Source: Vibrio spartinae
GTDB taxonomy: Bacteria; Pseudomonadota; Gammaproteobacteria; Enterobacterales; Vibrionaceae
Reading direction: 5' to 3'
NCBI RefSeq assembly: GCF_024347135.1
Contig: NZ_AP024907.1
Span: 3,153,001 to 3,217,000 of the forward strand
DNA length: 64,000 nt
A program made the position numbers and the translations under genes. The notes beneath the pieces are model-generated. The model was not told where the DNA came from. It made no database searches and saw nothing but the letters and a program-made list of their open reading frames with translations. This document shows, piece after piece, positions 49,212 through 58,683 of this stretch (position 1 is the first letter of the stretch; every line of letters begins with the position of its first letter).

Positions 49212-51269
49212 ATGTCTATCTATTACCGAATTACAATTTTTTGCTTATTTCTGGTTTTCTTATGCATGGGGGCATTTGGCTACATCTCAAATCAAGCGGG
49301 GGCAAACCTGCTGAATCAATCGGTTGATAAACTCTTAAATGCGGTCGCAACAAACCAACAAGACCGGCTCCATAATCTCATTCATGCTTGGAAAGATCGG
49401 GTCGCATTGATCGCCAGCAGGACGCAACTACGCTTAAGTTTCAATGATTATTTACGCAATCCAAACCAGCAATCATTAACAAAAATGGGCAGTATCATCC
49501 AAGATGCCATCAGCTCCGCCGCAAACGTGAAGTTTATTCAACTAAAAACAGTCAGTGGTGAAACCGTCATCCAGACAGCACCAAATCAAGCCAACAAAGT
49601 AGCTGCCACACTTGTACTGACCGACAACAGCCCAACCGATATTGTATTAAAGAGCATCACTCGCGATTTGAATGGGGGACTGTATATTCACATCGAATCT
49701 CCTATGCGCCTTCAAGGTGAACAAATCGGTGTGATGGTGGTGACGCTGGCAGCCGATGAACTACGGAACAGCACTCAAATCTATACGGGCATGGGCATAT
49801 CAGGAGAGACGATTCTCTTCACCGAAAACCGAGCCGGGAAGTTAGTCTATATCACCCCACTCCGTTACCCTCAACATTTAACAAACCCAGCAGATACGGC
49901 CTCTTTTGCACTCGCAAATGATGATGAGCTTGTTCAAGCGACTGAATATCATACCCAAGACATCATTCAGGCACGTGATTATCGAAATACAAATGTGATT
50001 GCTGTAGCTCGTTATTTGGAAGTACTGAACTGGACCATTATCGTGAAGGTCGATCAGCATGAAATGATGCAACCGATGAAACATTACCAATACTTACTGG
50101 TGATGGCAGCCGGAGTGCTGGGGATCATCGCGATCATCATTGGTCTGGCACTGGGACGAGCAATTTCATCTCCGATTATCAAACTTGCCGCCGATAGTCG
50201 CAGAATTCGTCTCGGTGAGCATCAGTTGAGAGCGACTGTCAGTCCGACTCAAGCAAAGGAGCTCAATGAACTCGCGCGCAGTTTTAATAACCTTGCCGAA
50301 AACCTGCTCACCACCAATAACGAACTGGAAGATAAAGTTGCCGAAAGAACTGTTGCGCTACAAGAACTGAATGAAACACTGGAACAACGAGTTGTAGCCA
50401 GAACCGTTGATCTGCAACGGGCCAATCAAGAAATTCAAGAAACACTTGAAGATCTCAAGCGAACTCAGCGTGAACTCGTGGAATCTGAAAAAATGGCGGC
50501 GCTGGGCGGGTTGGTTGCCGGGGTTGCGCATGAGATTAATACACCATTAGGCATTGCCATTACCGGAACCTCTCACCTTCATGAGGAGATACAGGAAATT
50601 CAGACGAAAGTGCTATCAAGCAAATTGACCCGGGATGAATTAGAAGGTTTTGTCGAAAACGCCAGTCAAGCCACTGACTTAATGGGTTCACAGTTGAAGC
50701 ACGCTTCAAAGCTCATCTCTAATTTTAAAGAAATTGCCGTTGATCAATCGAGCCCGGACTATAGAACCATTTCAGTACAAGAATATCTCTCGAAGATCGT
50801 CGCGACCATGCAACCCAACTTTAAGAAAACACCGCATCGCCTTTCTATCAGCATTGAGCAAGATCTTCATCTGGTCACTTGCCCCGGTGCACTGGCGCAA
50901 GTGTTAACCATTCTGATCACCAATAGTCTTATTCACGCATTTTATTCACCTGATAGTGATCAATCCGACACGATCAACGGAGAAGTAACGATTTCAGCCC
51001 AAACATCGCAAGGCAAACATTTAATCATCGTGACCGATAACGGCACAGGCATCCCTCCTCAAGATTTGCCCAAGCTCTTTGAACCTTTTTTTACCACCAA
51101 ACGCGGTCATGGCGGCAGTGGTTTAGGACTCAGTATTGCGCATAATATCGTCACAGAGATTCTGCACGGAAAAATACACTGTGAGAGTCAATTCGGTCAG
51201 GGAAGCACTTTTATTATCACATTACCGGAGCAACCTGTCCCCGACTCGCAGCTGTCTCCGACTGAGTGA
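49212..51269 (+). CDS. Membrane sensor histidine kinase
   Basis: 685 aa. TM1 (about 6-28), a periplasmic sensor region of some 260 residues (probably Cache-like), TM2 (about 292-315), HAMP, a coiled coil (about 370-430), HisKA with His440 in GVAHEINTPLG, and a HATPase domain with DNGTGIPP and GGSGLGLSI. No receiver domain. I start at ATG 49212 (GGAG before it) instead of the GTG at 49194. Genetic proximity makes the HD-GYP regulator its probable target; the signal is unknown. Confidence 0.88.
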   Translation: MSIYYRITIFCLFLVFLCMGAFGYISNQAGANLLNQSVDKLLNAVATNQQDRLHNLIHAWKDRVALIASRTQLRLSFNDYLRNPNQQSLTKMGSIIQDAISSAANVKFIQLKTVSGETVIQTAPNQANKVAATLVLTDNSPTDIVLKSITRDLNGGLYIHIESPMRLQGEQIGVMVVTLAADELRNSTQIYTGMGISGETILFTENRAGKLVYITPLRYPQHLTNPADTASFALANDDELVQATEYHTQDIIQARDYRNTNVIAVARYLEVLNWTIIVKVDQHEMMQPMKHYQYLLVMAAGVLGIIAIIIGLALGRAISSPIIKLAADSRRIRLGEHQLRATVSPTQAKELNELARSFNNLAENLLTTNNELEDKVAERTVALQELNETLEQRVVARTVDLQRANQEIQETLEDLKRTQRELVESEKMAALGGLVAGVAHEINTPLGIAITGTSHLHEEIQEIQTKVLSSKLTRDELEGFVENASQATDLMGSQLKHASKLISNFKEIAVDQSSPDYRTISVQEYLSKIVATMQPNFKKTPHRLSISIEQDLHLVTCPGALAQVLTILITNSLIHAFYSPDSDQSDTINGEVTISAQTSQGKHLIIVTDNGTGIPPQDLPKLFEPFFTTKRGHGGSGLGLSIAHNIVTEILHGKIHCESQFGQGSTFIITLPEQPVPDSQLSPTE

Positions 51270-51312
51270 CTCACTGTGATATCCATCATTCAGACAGGCG
51301 CATCGACCGCTT

Positions 51313-52467
51313 TCATCCCAGCGGCCCGGCAACAATCGTTTCTCTGAGCCCTTCGATAATATGCAGCCCCGTTTCGGTTTTTAATGATTTATACCAAGCC
51401 AATGTCTGCTCCATCTGTTTTCCATGGGTCAGATCACACCGTTTTCTTGCTTTCAAAACCAGATCCCTCACTCGTTCTAATCGTTCGTTTTGGTAATGAA
51501 GTAACGCTGTTTCAATATCATGATGCTGGGAAAAAGATAGTCCTAAAACCACCGCATCTTCCATCGCTGCACATCCCCCCTGACCAATATCCGGTGTGGT
51601 ACTATGCCCGGCATCTCCCAGTAAAGCGATCCGCCCGTTAACCAACTGTTCAAAAGGATCAATGTCATGGATCTCAATTCGGTTGGTTGTTTCAGGATCA
51701 AGCTGCTCAATCAGAGTCTGAACATGAGGGGTCCAATCCCGAAAATAACGACGCAGATCGGCTTTCAGCGTCGTCCGATCTTCTGGTAAACCTTTCGGCA
51801 AAGGCACATCAAAAAAGAAATAAAATCGGTTGTCAGCAATCGGCATCACCGAAACCCGCTTTCCCTCAGCGACAAAAGTCGTCCATTGATCTGCTGGTGC
51901 AATGGCTGTATCGATCTCAACCAATCCATTCCAGTTGACATAACCGGCATATCTCCGTTCGACCGAATGACCTAAAACATCAGCACGAACTACCGAATGT
52001 GTGCCGTCCGCAGCAATCATAAAATCGCCTTCGGCAACAGAACCATCGGCAAACCAAGCCGTCACACCTTGAGCGGTTTGTTCAACCCGCTCAACCCGCT
52101 TATCAAAATGAATTTGATCACGCCCCCACCAATCGAGCATACTAGCTTGCAAATCAGCACGGGAAACCGGACAAGGTCTTGTTCCGACCGCTTCAACCAA
52201 CGGCATCAAACTGAAGTCTGTCATGGTGGTACCAGAGAACCCATCCTGATAAGACATCGAGTTCATCGCCCCACCCAGCTTATCCATAATATGGCCCATA
52301 CCGAGATGCGCCATACACTTCACCCCGTTAGACCATACCGAAATAGCCGCCCCTACCGGTTTAATCTCTCTGACTGCTTCATAGATTTCACATGTGATTC
52401 CATTTTGTTTCAGTGCAGCTGCGGCAGACATCCCACCGATTCCAGCCCCAATAATGAGCGCTTTCAT
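51313..52467 (-). CDS. hpxO: FAD-dependent urate hydroxylase (HpxO-like)
   Basis: 384 aa group-A flavoprotein monooxygenase: GAGIGGMSAAAAL at the N-terminus, DG motif FMIAADGTHSVVR, and GD motif ALLGDAGHSTTPDIGQGGCAAMEDA. Long stretches (EIKPVGAAISVWSNGVKCMAHLGMG in parts, RRYAGYVNWNGLVEID, TNRIEIHDIDPFEQL) resemble Klebsiella HpxO as I remember it, which makes 5-hydroxyisourate from urate with NADH. The other urate genes (hydrolase, decarboxylase) are not in the window. Another aromatic hydroxylase activity is possible but less likely. Confidence 0.85.
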   Translation of the reverse strand: MKALIIGAGIGGMSAAAALKQNGITCEIYEAVREIKPVGAAISVWSNGVKCMAHLGMGHIMDKLGGAMNSMSYQDGFSGTTMTDFSLMPLVEAVGTRPCPVSRADLQASMLDWWGRDQIHFDKRVERVEQTAQGVTAWFADGSVAEGDFMIAADGTHSVVRADVLGHSVERRYAGYVNWNGLVEIDTAIAPADQWTTFVAEGKRVSVMPIADNRFYFFFDVPLPKGLPEDRTTLKADLRRYFRDWTPHVQTLIEQLDPETTNRIEIHDIDPFEQLVNGRIALLGDAGHSTTPDIGQGGCAAMEDAVVLGLSFSQHHDIETALLHYQNERLERVRDLVLKARKRCDLTHGKQMEQTLAWYKSLKTETGLHIIEGLRETIVAGPLG

Positions 52468-52740
52468 GACTTCACCTTATCCTTATTATTGTGCCAAACA
52501 ATAGATGACAAGCATTATTTATTCCACGGCAACCTCGCCACTAAGAACAGTTAATTGATTGTTTTTCAATATAAAAATAGCGGACCATTTGACGTAACTG
52601 TCACGGTGATTCAAATCAGTGCAAGCCGCGGAATAAACGTTTTAGTTTGGTGCACACTCGCCGTTCGTTACCCGTCTGCGGGCCATTGCCCAACGGCAAC
52701 ATCATCAACACCACGATTCATTGGATATATCGATAGCACC
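52468..52740. other. Intergenic stretch upstream of hpxO and before the heptamer array
   Basis: 273 bp with no supportable gene. Frames that look open here run into the tandem repeat and have no ribosome-binding site or family resemblance. It should include the hpxO promoter, which I could not pinpoint. Confidence 0.5.
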
Positions 52741-52852
52741 TGCAACATGCAACATGCAACATGCAACATGCAACATGCAACATGCAACATGCAACATGCA
52801 ACATGCAACATGCAACATGCAACATGCAACATGCAACATGCAACATGCAACA
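52741..52852. repeat. Heptanucleotide tandem repeat (TGCAACA)16
   Basis: Sixteen perfect copies of the 7-mer TGCAACA, 112 bp in all, between hpxO and pelI. Because 7 is not a multiple of 3 and the unit has no stop, all six frames read through it, giving false open frames. It lies about 80 bp before the KdgR-like box and 205 bp before the pelI start. Perfect identity implies recent expansion and probable length variation by slipped-strand mispairing. Confidence 0.97.
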
Positions 52853-52856
52853 ATAT

Positions 52857-52886
52857 TGCAAGTAACAAAAATGCAAGTAACAAAAA
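52857..52886. repeat. 15-bp tandem duplication next to the heptamer array
   Basis: TGCAAGTAACAAAAA is present twice in a row, starting 5 bp after the array. Its first bases TGCAA match the heptamer unit, suggesting both arose by slippage. Confidence 0.9.
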
Positions 52887-52933
52887 TGAGTATTTCACAA
52901 TAAGATGATCGCTGATTCAATAATTCAAATAAA

Positions 52934-52948
52934 TGAAACATTGTTTTG
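52934..52948. promoter_or_regulatory. Putative KdgR box upstream of pelI
   Basis: TGAAACATTGTTTTG, differing from the ideal TGAAAC-N3-GTTTCA in the last two bases only, 109 bp before the pelI ATG. It links pelI to the kdgR regulon despite the 26-kb distance. Confidence 0.6.
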
Positions 52949-53056
52949 GATTTTTTATAATTCAAATGGTAATAGTATAAATGAGTATTTTATTTACTCA
53001 GCATATTTATAATAAGCATCGATATCCTGTCCATATAAAAAACAAAAAGGGAACAT

Positions 53057-54106
53057 ATGATGATTCATCGAACAACGGTGGCTTTACTTTCATTACTGTC
53101 ATGTCAGTTTGCAATGGCGAGTGATTTGACACTCATGCTATACCAGCAAGACGCACAAACCATCCTGAGCTGGTCATCCGATCAGAATCGTGTCGTTCGG
53201 CAAGAAGTTTACCGAAAATCCACATTATCAGACGAAGGAGAAAGAATTGTGGTTCTGACCCCGGACGAAAGAACGTTTGAAGACACAACAGCAGATAGCT
53301 ACACCGATTATTACTACCAGATCAAGGCAGTAGACGATCAGGATCACACCTTTACTTCAAATGACGCCAGCACAAACAGCAGCGAAGACCATTATTTAAC
53401 CACCAGTCTCGCGGCTGCCAGATCATCTGAATGCTACGCTGGCGCCGTGATTAGCAACAAAACCGTTGACTGCGGAGGCAAGACCATCGGATTAAGTTGT
53501 AACGGGGATGCAGAGGGTCAAAAAGCCGTGCTCACCTTACACAACGCAACGGTAAAAAATGTCCGTATTTCCCGAAATGGTGGTGCTGATGGTATTCATT
53601 GTGAATCCGGGAATTGCACCTTACAAAACGTCATTTGGGAAGATATCTGTGAAGATGCTGCAACCAATAACGGCAAGAGAATGACCATTATCGGGGGGGT
53701 TGCCTATAACAGTGCCAATGGCCCGGGCGGCAAACCTGATAAGGTATTCCAGCACAACTCAAAAAATAGCACCACCGAAATTCGCGGCAACTTTACCCTC
53801 ACCGGCCAACACGGAAAACTGTACCGTTCTTGCGGAAATTGTACCAACAATGGTGGGCCCAGATACCTCTCAATCAATGGGGTTAAAGTAGATGCTAAAA
53901 TTGGCTCAATTGCTGGCATCAACGGCAACTATAGAGATTCAGCAACGATCAGAAACCTGAAAATCAAGAACTACAAAACGGGGAAACCCAAAGTCTGTGT
54001 CGAGTATGTCGGTATTCAGAAAGGTCAGGGTGAATCGAGAAAAATTGGTGAGAAATGGAATACAAGTGCCTGTAATGTATCCCATTCAGATGTTCGAAAG
54101 CTGTAA
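53057..54106 (+). CDS. pelI: Secreted pectate lyase, family PL3, with N-terminal fibronectin-III-like domain (PelI-like)
   Basis: 349 aa. Signal peptide to about residue 21 (MMIHRTTVALLSLLSCQFAMA), an FnIII-like beta domain (about 24-110; YRKSTL, YTDYYYQIKAVDDQDH), then a Cys-rich PL3 right-handed beta-helix (about 125-349; DCGGKTIGLSCNG, GADGIHCESGNCTLQNVIWEDIC in parts, GGKPDKVFQHN, SCGNCTNNGG, GINGNYRD). The FnIII-PL3 order matches Dickeya PelI. It should cleave polygalacturonate endolytically outside the cell, probably after type II secretion (inference). Two ATGs in tandem; AAGGGA precedes both. It sits alone between hpxO and rpoS. Confidence 0.92.
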   Translation: MMIHRTTVALLSLLSCQFAMASDLTLMLYQQDAQTILSWSSDQNRVVRQEVYRKSTLSDEGERIVVLTPDERTFEDTTADSYTDYYYQIKAVDDQDHTFTSNDASTNSSEDHYLTTSLAAARSSECYAGAVISNKTVDCGGKTIGLSCNGDAEGQKAVLTLHNATVKNVRISRNGGADGIHCESGNCTLQNVIWEDICEDAATNNGKRMTIIGGVAYNSANGPGGKPDKVFQHNSKNSTTEIRGNFTLTGQHGKLYRSCGNCTNNGGPRYLSINGVKVDAKIGSIAGINGNYRDSATIRNLKIKNYKTGKPKVCVEYVGIQKGQGESRKIGEKWNTSACNVSHSDVRKL

Positions 54107-54133
54107 TCCATATTGAGCAGAAGAATGAAAACA

Positions 54134-54157
54134 GAAACCCCGTATAAACGGGGTTTC
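54134..54157. terminator. Bidirectional terminator between pelI and rpoS
   Basis: GAAACCCCGT-ATAA-ACGGGGTTTC, perfect 10-bp stem, between converging genes. T-content beyond the stem is modest on both sides. Confidence 0.7.
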
Positions 54158-54201
54158 GCTTAAAATGATCGATTACTAATTTTTAGATAATAAATGACGT
54201 C

Positions 54202-55188
54202 TTATTCTTCACTCTCTACATCGAACAAAGACTCCATATTCAAGCCTTGTTTCAGTAGAATTTCTCTCAAACGACGCAGGCCTTCGACTTGGATTTGACG
54301 AACTCGCTCACGGGTTAGATTAATCTCTTTACCAACTTCTTCTAAAGTGGATGGTTCATAGCCGAGCAAGCCAAAGCGTCTTGCCAACACTTCTTTCTGT
54401 TTCGGATTTAGTTCATCTAACCAATGTAAGAGTGAAGATTTGATATCATCATCTTCTGTCGAATATTCTGGGTCATAGTGTTTTGCATCAGGAATGATAT
54501 CCAACAATGCTTTATCACCATCACCACCAATCGGTGTATCAACAGAACTAATACGTTCATTCAGACGGAGCATCTTACTGACATCATCAACCGATTTATC
54601 CAGCTCAAACGCAATGTCTTCCGCTGTTGGTTCATGGTCTAACTTCTGTGATAGCTCACGTGCTGTCCGTAAATAAATATTCAGTTCTTTGACAACGTGT
54701 ATAGGTAAACGAATCGTTCTGGTTTGATTCATCAACGCCCGTTCAATCGTTTGTCGGATCCACCAGGTTGCATACGTAGAAAAGCGAAATCCTCTTTCTG
54801 GATCAAACTTTTCAACGGCCCGAATCAACCCGAGATTACCTTCTTCGATTAGATCCAGCAAAGCCAGACCACGGTTACTATATCGGCGAGATATTTTAAC
54901 AACGAGACGTAGATTACTCTCAATCATTCGTTTACGAGCGGCCTCATCACCCCGGAGAGCCCGACGTGCATACAGGATTTCTTCCTCTGCGGTTAACAAA
55001 GGAGAAAAACCAATTTCGCCTAAATAGAGTTGAGTTGCGTCTAAGCTCTTGGAAGTTACTTCGTAATCTTCTCGAGTTTCGACGGGTGTAGCGTCAGAAC
55101 TGACCTCATTGTCCAATGTATTGAGATCAAACGCTCCTGAATCAAAATCAAATTGACCGACCTTAGTTACTGAATTGCTTTTACTCAT
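54202..55188 (-). CDS. rpoS: RNA polymerase sigma factor RpoS (sigma-38)
   Basis: 328 aa. Region 1.2 ([20 protein letters not shown]), region 2 ([37 protein letters not shown] in parts) and region 4 helix-turn-helix ([29 protein letters not shown] in parts). Stationary-phase and general stress sigma factor. It follows nlpD, within which its main promoter usually lies. Confidence 0.98.
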   Translation of the reverse strand: MSKSNSVTKVGQFDFDSGAFDLNTLDNEVSSDATPVETREDYEVTSKSLDATQLYLGEIGFSPLLTAEEEILYARRALRGDEAARKRMIESNLRLVVKISRRYSNRGLALLDLIEEGNLGLIRAVEKFDPERGFRFSTYATWWIRQTIERALMNQTRTIRLPIHVVKELNIYLRTARELSQKLDHEPTAEDIAFELDKSVDDVSKMLRLNERISSVDTPIGGDGDKALLDIIPDAKHYDPEYSTEDDDIKSSLLHWLDELNPKQKEVLARRFGLLGYEPSTLEEVGKEINLTRERVRQIQVEGLRRLREILLKQGLNMESLFDVESEE

Positions 55189-55269
55189 GATGCCTCCCCC
55201 TGGCGAGCTAGCAAGACACTACTACTTTTAATGTCGCTATATGGTGCTTACGCTTATCAATTCAAATAC

Positions 55270-56178
55270 TTATGGTAAGTAGCGTTTTGGATTCACTGGC
55301 TTACCCTGATAGCGGATTTCAAAATGTAAACGAACACTGCTGGTACCGGAACTTCCCATTGTTGCGATTTTCTGACCAGCTTTTACACTTTGTCCCTCAC
55401 TCACTAGCAACCGATCATTGTGCGCGTACGCGCTAAGATATTTATCATTATGCTTTATAATCACAAGATTTCCGTAACCTCTTAAAGCATTGCCCGAATA
55501 AACCACGGTTCCTGCTGCCGAAGATACGATGGACTGACCTCGCTGTCCTGCAATATCAACCCCTTTGTTTCCTTGATCAATAGCCGAAAACTGTCTGATA
55601 ACCCTCCCTTTTGTTGGCCATAGCCACCTATCAATTTTTGTGGCATGTGCTAAATTAGTAGTTAGTAAATTAGAATTAACATTTTCTTTACCTTTGGATT
55701 CACCATACCCCTTTGATTGTGAAGATTCAATACTTTTACCTGCCGGTTTTTTAACTTTGTCATATTTATTCTCTAAATTATTAGAGATTTGCTTATTCTT
55801 AGAATCTTTTAATGAGACGTGAGTTAATACGTCATCAGAACCTTTGATCCCTATCCCATTTTTTGTCGCAGCAACGGATTGAGACTTCCCGTAAGAAGGT
55901 GGCGTATAAGCGGGTTTCCACAAGTGTATTTTTTGACCAGGATAGATTGTATAAGGGGGGGAGAGATGATTATAACTGATCAAATCTTCTACATCTTTGT
56001 CAGTCAGGTAGGCAATAAAGTAAAGTGTATCTCCTTTTTTAACTTGATAGAAACTCCCACGGTAACTTCCCCGGGAAGCCTTCTTTACTTCAGACACCGG
56101 CGCGGGTGATATCGCGGCACATCCCATCAGATATGTTGATAAAACTGCCAAAATTAAAAGTCTGATGCTGCTTCTCAT
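55270..56178 (-). CDS. nlpD: Murein hydrolase activator NlpD (lipoprotein)
   Basis: 302 aa. Lipoprotein signal with lipobox LMGC (Cys20), a LysM domain (about 45-90; YQVKKGDTLYFIAYLTD), a variable linker rich in Lys and Ser (about 105-180) and a C-terminal LytM/M23 domain. The M23 zinc residues are lost (GVDIAG without the HxxxD His; RLHFEIR without the first His of HxH), as in amidase activators. It activates AmiC-type amidases at the septum. Between pcm and rpoS. Confidence 0.95.
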   Translation of the reverse strand: MRSSIRLLILAVLSTYLMGCAAISPAPVSEVKKASRGSYRGSFYQVKKGDTLYFIAYLTDKDVEDLISYNHLSPPYTIYPGQKIHLWKPAYTPPSYGKSQSVAATKNGIGIKGSDDVLTHVSLKDSKNKQISNNLENKYDKVKKPAGKSIESSQSKGYGESKGKENVNSNLLTTNLAHATKIDRWLWPTKGRVIRQFSAIDQGNKGVDIAGQRGQSIVSSAAGTVVYSGNALRGYGNLVIIKHNDKYLSAYAHNDRLLVSEGQSVKAGQKIATMGSSGTSSVRLHFEIRYQGKPVNPKRYLP

Positions 56179-56180
56179 TG

Positions 56181-56807
56181 TTAGGCTAAATCACCTGCAA
56201 CTAAAGGAACGAACCGGACCATTTCAATGATTTCTGAATGAAACGACTCATGATTCCGGGTTATTCTCAGTAACTGTTGCTCATCATAACCAACGGGGAT
56301 CACCAATCGTCCCCCGTCAGCCAACTGATCCAACAGCGCCTGAGGTATTTCAGAAGCAGCAGCTGTCACAATAATGGCATCAAAAGGTGCCTTGGTGCGC
56401 CATCCCTGCCAACCATCGCCATGTTTCATGGATACATTATAAATATCCAGTTGTCTCAAACGACGCTTTGCTTCCCATTGCAACGTTTTAATTCGCTCAA
56501 TCGAACACACATGCTCAACTAAACGTGCCAATACTGCGGTCTGATACCCAGAGCCGGTTCCGACTTCCAGTACCCGACTTGTCGGTGTCAGTGCTAACAG
56601 TTGGGTCATCTTGGCAACAATATAAGGCTGAGAAATAGTTTGCCCCAACCCTATTGGTAATGCGTTATTTTCATACGCCTGATGGACCATCGCCTGTGAA
56701 ACGAAATTCTCTCTCGGTAGTTCACGCATAGTGTCCAGAACACGTAAATCTTCAATGCCGTTTCTGACAAGAAAGTCGATCAACTTATCAGCGAGTGAAT
56801 TTGACAT
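56181..56807 (-). CDS. pcm: Protein-L-isoaspartate O-methyltransferase
   Basis: 208 aa, the E. coli length, with [22 protein letters not shown] (in parts), the SAM motif [13 protein letters not shown] and [15 protein letters not shown]. It repairs isoaspartyl residues. I start at ATG 56807 with AAAGG before it; a longer frame to 56828 would overlap surE. Part of surE-pcm-nlpD-rpoS. Confidence 0.96.
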   Translation of the reverse strand: MSNSLADKLIDFLVRNGIEDLRVLDTMRELPRENFVSQAMVHQAYENNALPIGLGQTISQPYIVAKMTQLLALTPTSRVLEVGTGSGYQTAVLARLVEHVCSIERIKTLQWEAKRRLRQLDIYNVSMKHGDGWQGWRTKAPFDAIIVTAAASEIPQALLDQLADGGRLVIPVGYDEQQLLRITRNHESFHSEIIEMVRFVPLVAGDLA

Positions 56808-56812
56808 ATCAG

Positions 56813-57556
56813 CTACCTTTCTAACCAATCTGCCACTGCATTGATCGACTCATGGGCGGTCAGGTCCACTCGTAATGGCGAGATCGACACCAATCCATGA
56901 TCAACCGTGTAAAAATCAGTGCCTTCCCCGGCATCCTGTTCTTTACCCGGCGGTCCCAACCAATAAATATCATGTCCTCGCGGATCTTTTTGCCGAATCA
57001 TACTCTCCGCATGATGTCGAGCTCCCAAACGAGTCACTTTCATACCGTTAATGTGTTCCAACGGCAGATCAGGGATATTGACATTCATCAATCTATTGGT
57101 CGGAATCGGAGCATGCAAATGCTGTTTGACCATCTGGCGGGCAATATGAGCAGCGGTGTCAAAATGAGTCTCACCCACCAAAGAAAATGCGATTGATTGT
57201 ACCCCTAAAAAATGTCCTTCCATTGCTGCGGCAACTGTCCCCGAATAAAACACATCATCACCTAAATTCGCGCCGTGATTAATACCACTCAAGACTAAAT
57301 CAGGTAAAGCGTCTTTCATTAATTCATTCAAAGCGTAGTGAACACAGTCAGTTGGTGTGCCTTGAACAGAGTAAACCGCTGGTGCGATTTGCTGAATACG
57401 GAGTGGTTGCTCCAGTGTCAGTGAATTAGAAGCCCCGGAGCGATTTCGATCCGGAGCCACAACCACAACTTCAGCCAAATCAGACAATGCTTCAGCTAAA
57501 GTATTAATTCCCCGAGCATAGACACCATCATCATTGCTCAACAAAATTTTCATCAA
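56813..57556 (-). CDS. surE: 5'/3'-nucleotidase SurE
   Basis: 247 aa with the metal site [13 protein letters not shown] and the conserved [17 protein letters not shown] and [25 protein letters not shown] (in parts). Nucleoside monophosphate phosphatase active in stationary phase. Begins immediately after the truD stop; a second Met follows the first. Confidence 0.97.
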   Translation of the reverse strand: MMKILLSNDDGVYARGINTLAEALSDLAEVVVVAPDRNRSGASNSLTLEQPLRIQQIAPAVYSVQGTPTDCVHYALNELMKDALPDLVLSGINHGANLGDDVFYSGTVAAAMEGHFLGVQSIAFSLVGETHFDTAAHIARQMVKQHLHAPIPTNRLMNVNIPDLPLEHINGMKVTRLGARHHAESMIRQKDPRGHDIYWLGPPGKEQDAGEGTDFYTVDHGLVSISPLRVDLTAHESINAVADWLER

Positions 57557-58603
57557 TCAGAACTCCCTTTCCACAGGTATTTCTTCAACTAACTCTCGTA
57601 ATAAAGAAGTCGCAAAGCATCCCGCATCAAGCGAAAAATTCAATATAACCTCATTTTTCCCCAGCTTCCAATCCAGTTGCTGAGGTTTGAGAGCAATATT
57701 CCGCCTTTCATGCTTCATTCGGTTCCCGCGAATCAATTTCATCAAATCTGGCTCATCATCAACAAATCGCTGTTCTAAAGCGAGAGCTTCACTATGGGTT
57801 GGCAGCGCATTATCTCCGGCCAGCGCCGCTGAAATACCAGCTTGCCGCTGCACAACAGATGATTGCCACTGAGCAAGCATATCATCTCCTTCAACGAGGA
57901 TCTGTTCATTGCCCTGAAGCACAATGTCTCCATCAATCAAATGATGGAAACAATCCTTTGCAATCCGTTCAGAAACGATCTGGTTAAAAATCCAAGAGCG
58001 GGCAGTAGAAAGATAGAGACTGCGCTGATTTTGGTTGCGAGTACGGACATTCTCTCGTCCCCATCGCCGAGCCTCATTCAAATTATTGCCCTGATGACCG
58101 AAACGTTGTGCACCAAAATAGTTGGGTACGGCCTGCTCACAGATCATGTTCAACCGCTGCTCGACATCCGCGATGTCTGTGACTTCTGTTAACGTAATCT
58201 GAAAATGATTTCCCCGTAGATCTCCCGGTCTTAATTTGCGTTGATGACGGGTGGTTTCAAGGATCTCGATGTGGGGGTAACGTGCCTGAAAAGCAGAAAA
58301 GTCCGGTGTATCCCCTTTCGGTAAGTGAACGCTCAACCATTGTTCGGTGACGGCATGGCGATCTTTTAAACCCGCCCAGCTCACATCTTTCGACTTCACA
58401 CCACATGCTTTGGCTAACTCGTTGGCGACGAAGCTGGTATTTTCTCCGGTCTTACGAATGCGAACCATCAGATGCTCACCCAATCCATCCAGTGGAAACC
58501 CGAGATCTTCCGTGACAATAAAATGTTCTGGTTTTACTTTAATTTTCGCCTTTGCAACTGGTTTTCCATACAAATAGGCCAGATTGGCTAAAACATCATC
58601 CAT
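57557..58603 (-). CDS. truD: tRNA pseudouridine(13) synthase TruD
   Basis: 348 aa. Catalytic Asp81 in GLKDRHAVTEQWLSV and the TruD blocks NYFGAQRFGHQGNNL and RSWIFNQIVSERI. It modifies U13 of tRNA-Glu. Between ispF and surE. Confidence 0.96.
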   Translation of the reverse strand: MDDVLANLAYLYGKPVAKAKIKVKPEHFIVTEDLGFPLDGLGEHLMVRIRKTGENTSFVANELAKACGVKSKDVSWAGLKDRHAVTEQWLSVHLPKGDTPDFSAFQARYPHIEILETTRHQRKLRPGDLRGNHFQITLTEVTDIADVEQRLNMICEQAVPNYFGAQRFGHQGNNLNEARRWGRENVRTRNQNQRSLYLSTARSWIFNQIVSERIAKDCFHHLIDGDIVLQGNEQILVEGDDMLAQWQSSVVQRQAGISAALAGDNALPTHSEALALEQRFVDDEPDLMKLIRGNRMKHERRNIALKPQQLDWKLGKNEVILNFSLDAGCFATSLLRELVEEIPVEREF

Positions 58604-58683
58604 TCGGATATCCTCGTTATGATGGTCAAGCCATCCCCCCTGACGGGGTTAATTACAACTAAATTCATGACTAAATGAGAGCA

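Noticed and set aside
52741..52886. CRISPR array
   Set aside because: Units are 7 bp and contiguous, with no spacers and no cas genes.
52555..52965. Open frames on both strands coding for repeated heptapeptides (NMQHATC, VACCMLH)
   Set aside because: Openness is a by-product of a 7-bp unit without stop codons; no supporting start signals or similarity.
26077..54106. Integrative element or prophage carrying the pectin genes
   Set aside because: No integrase, transposase, tRNA-end duplication or phage gene found; transfer can only be inferred from context.
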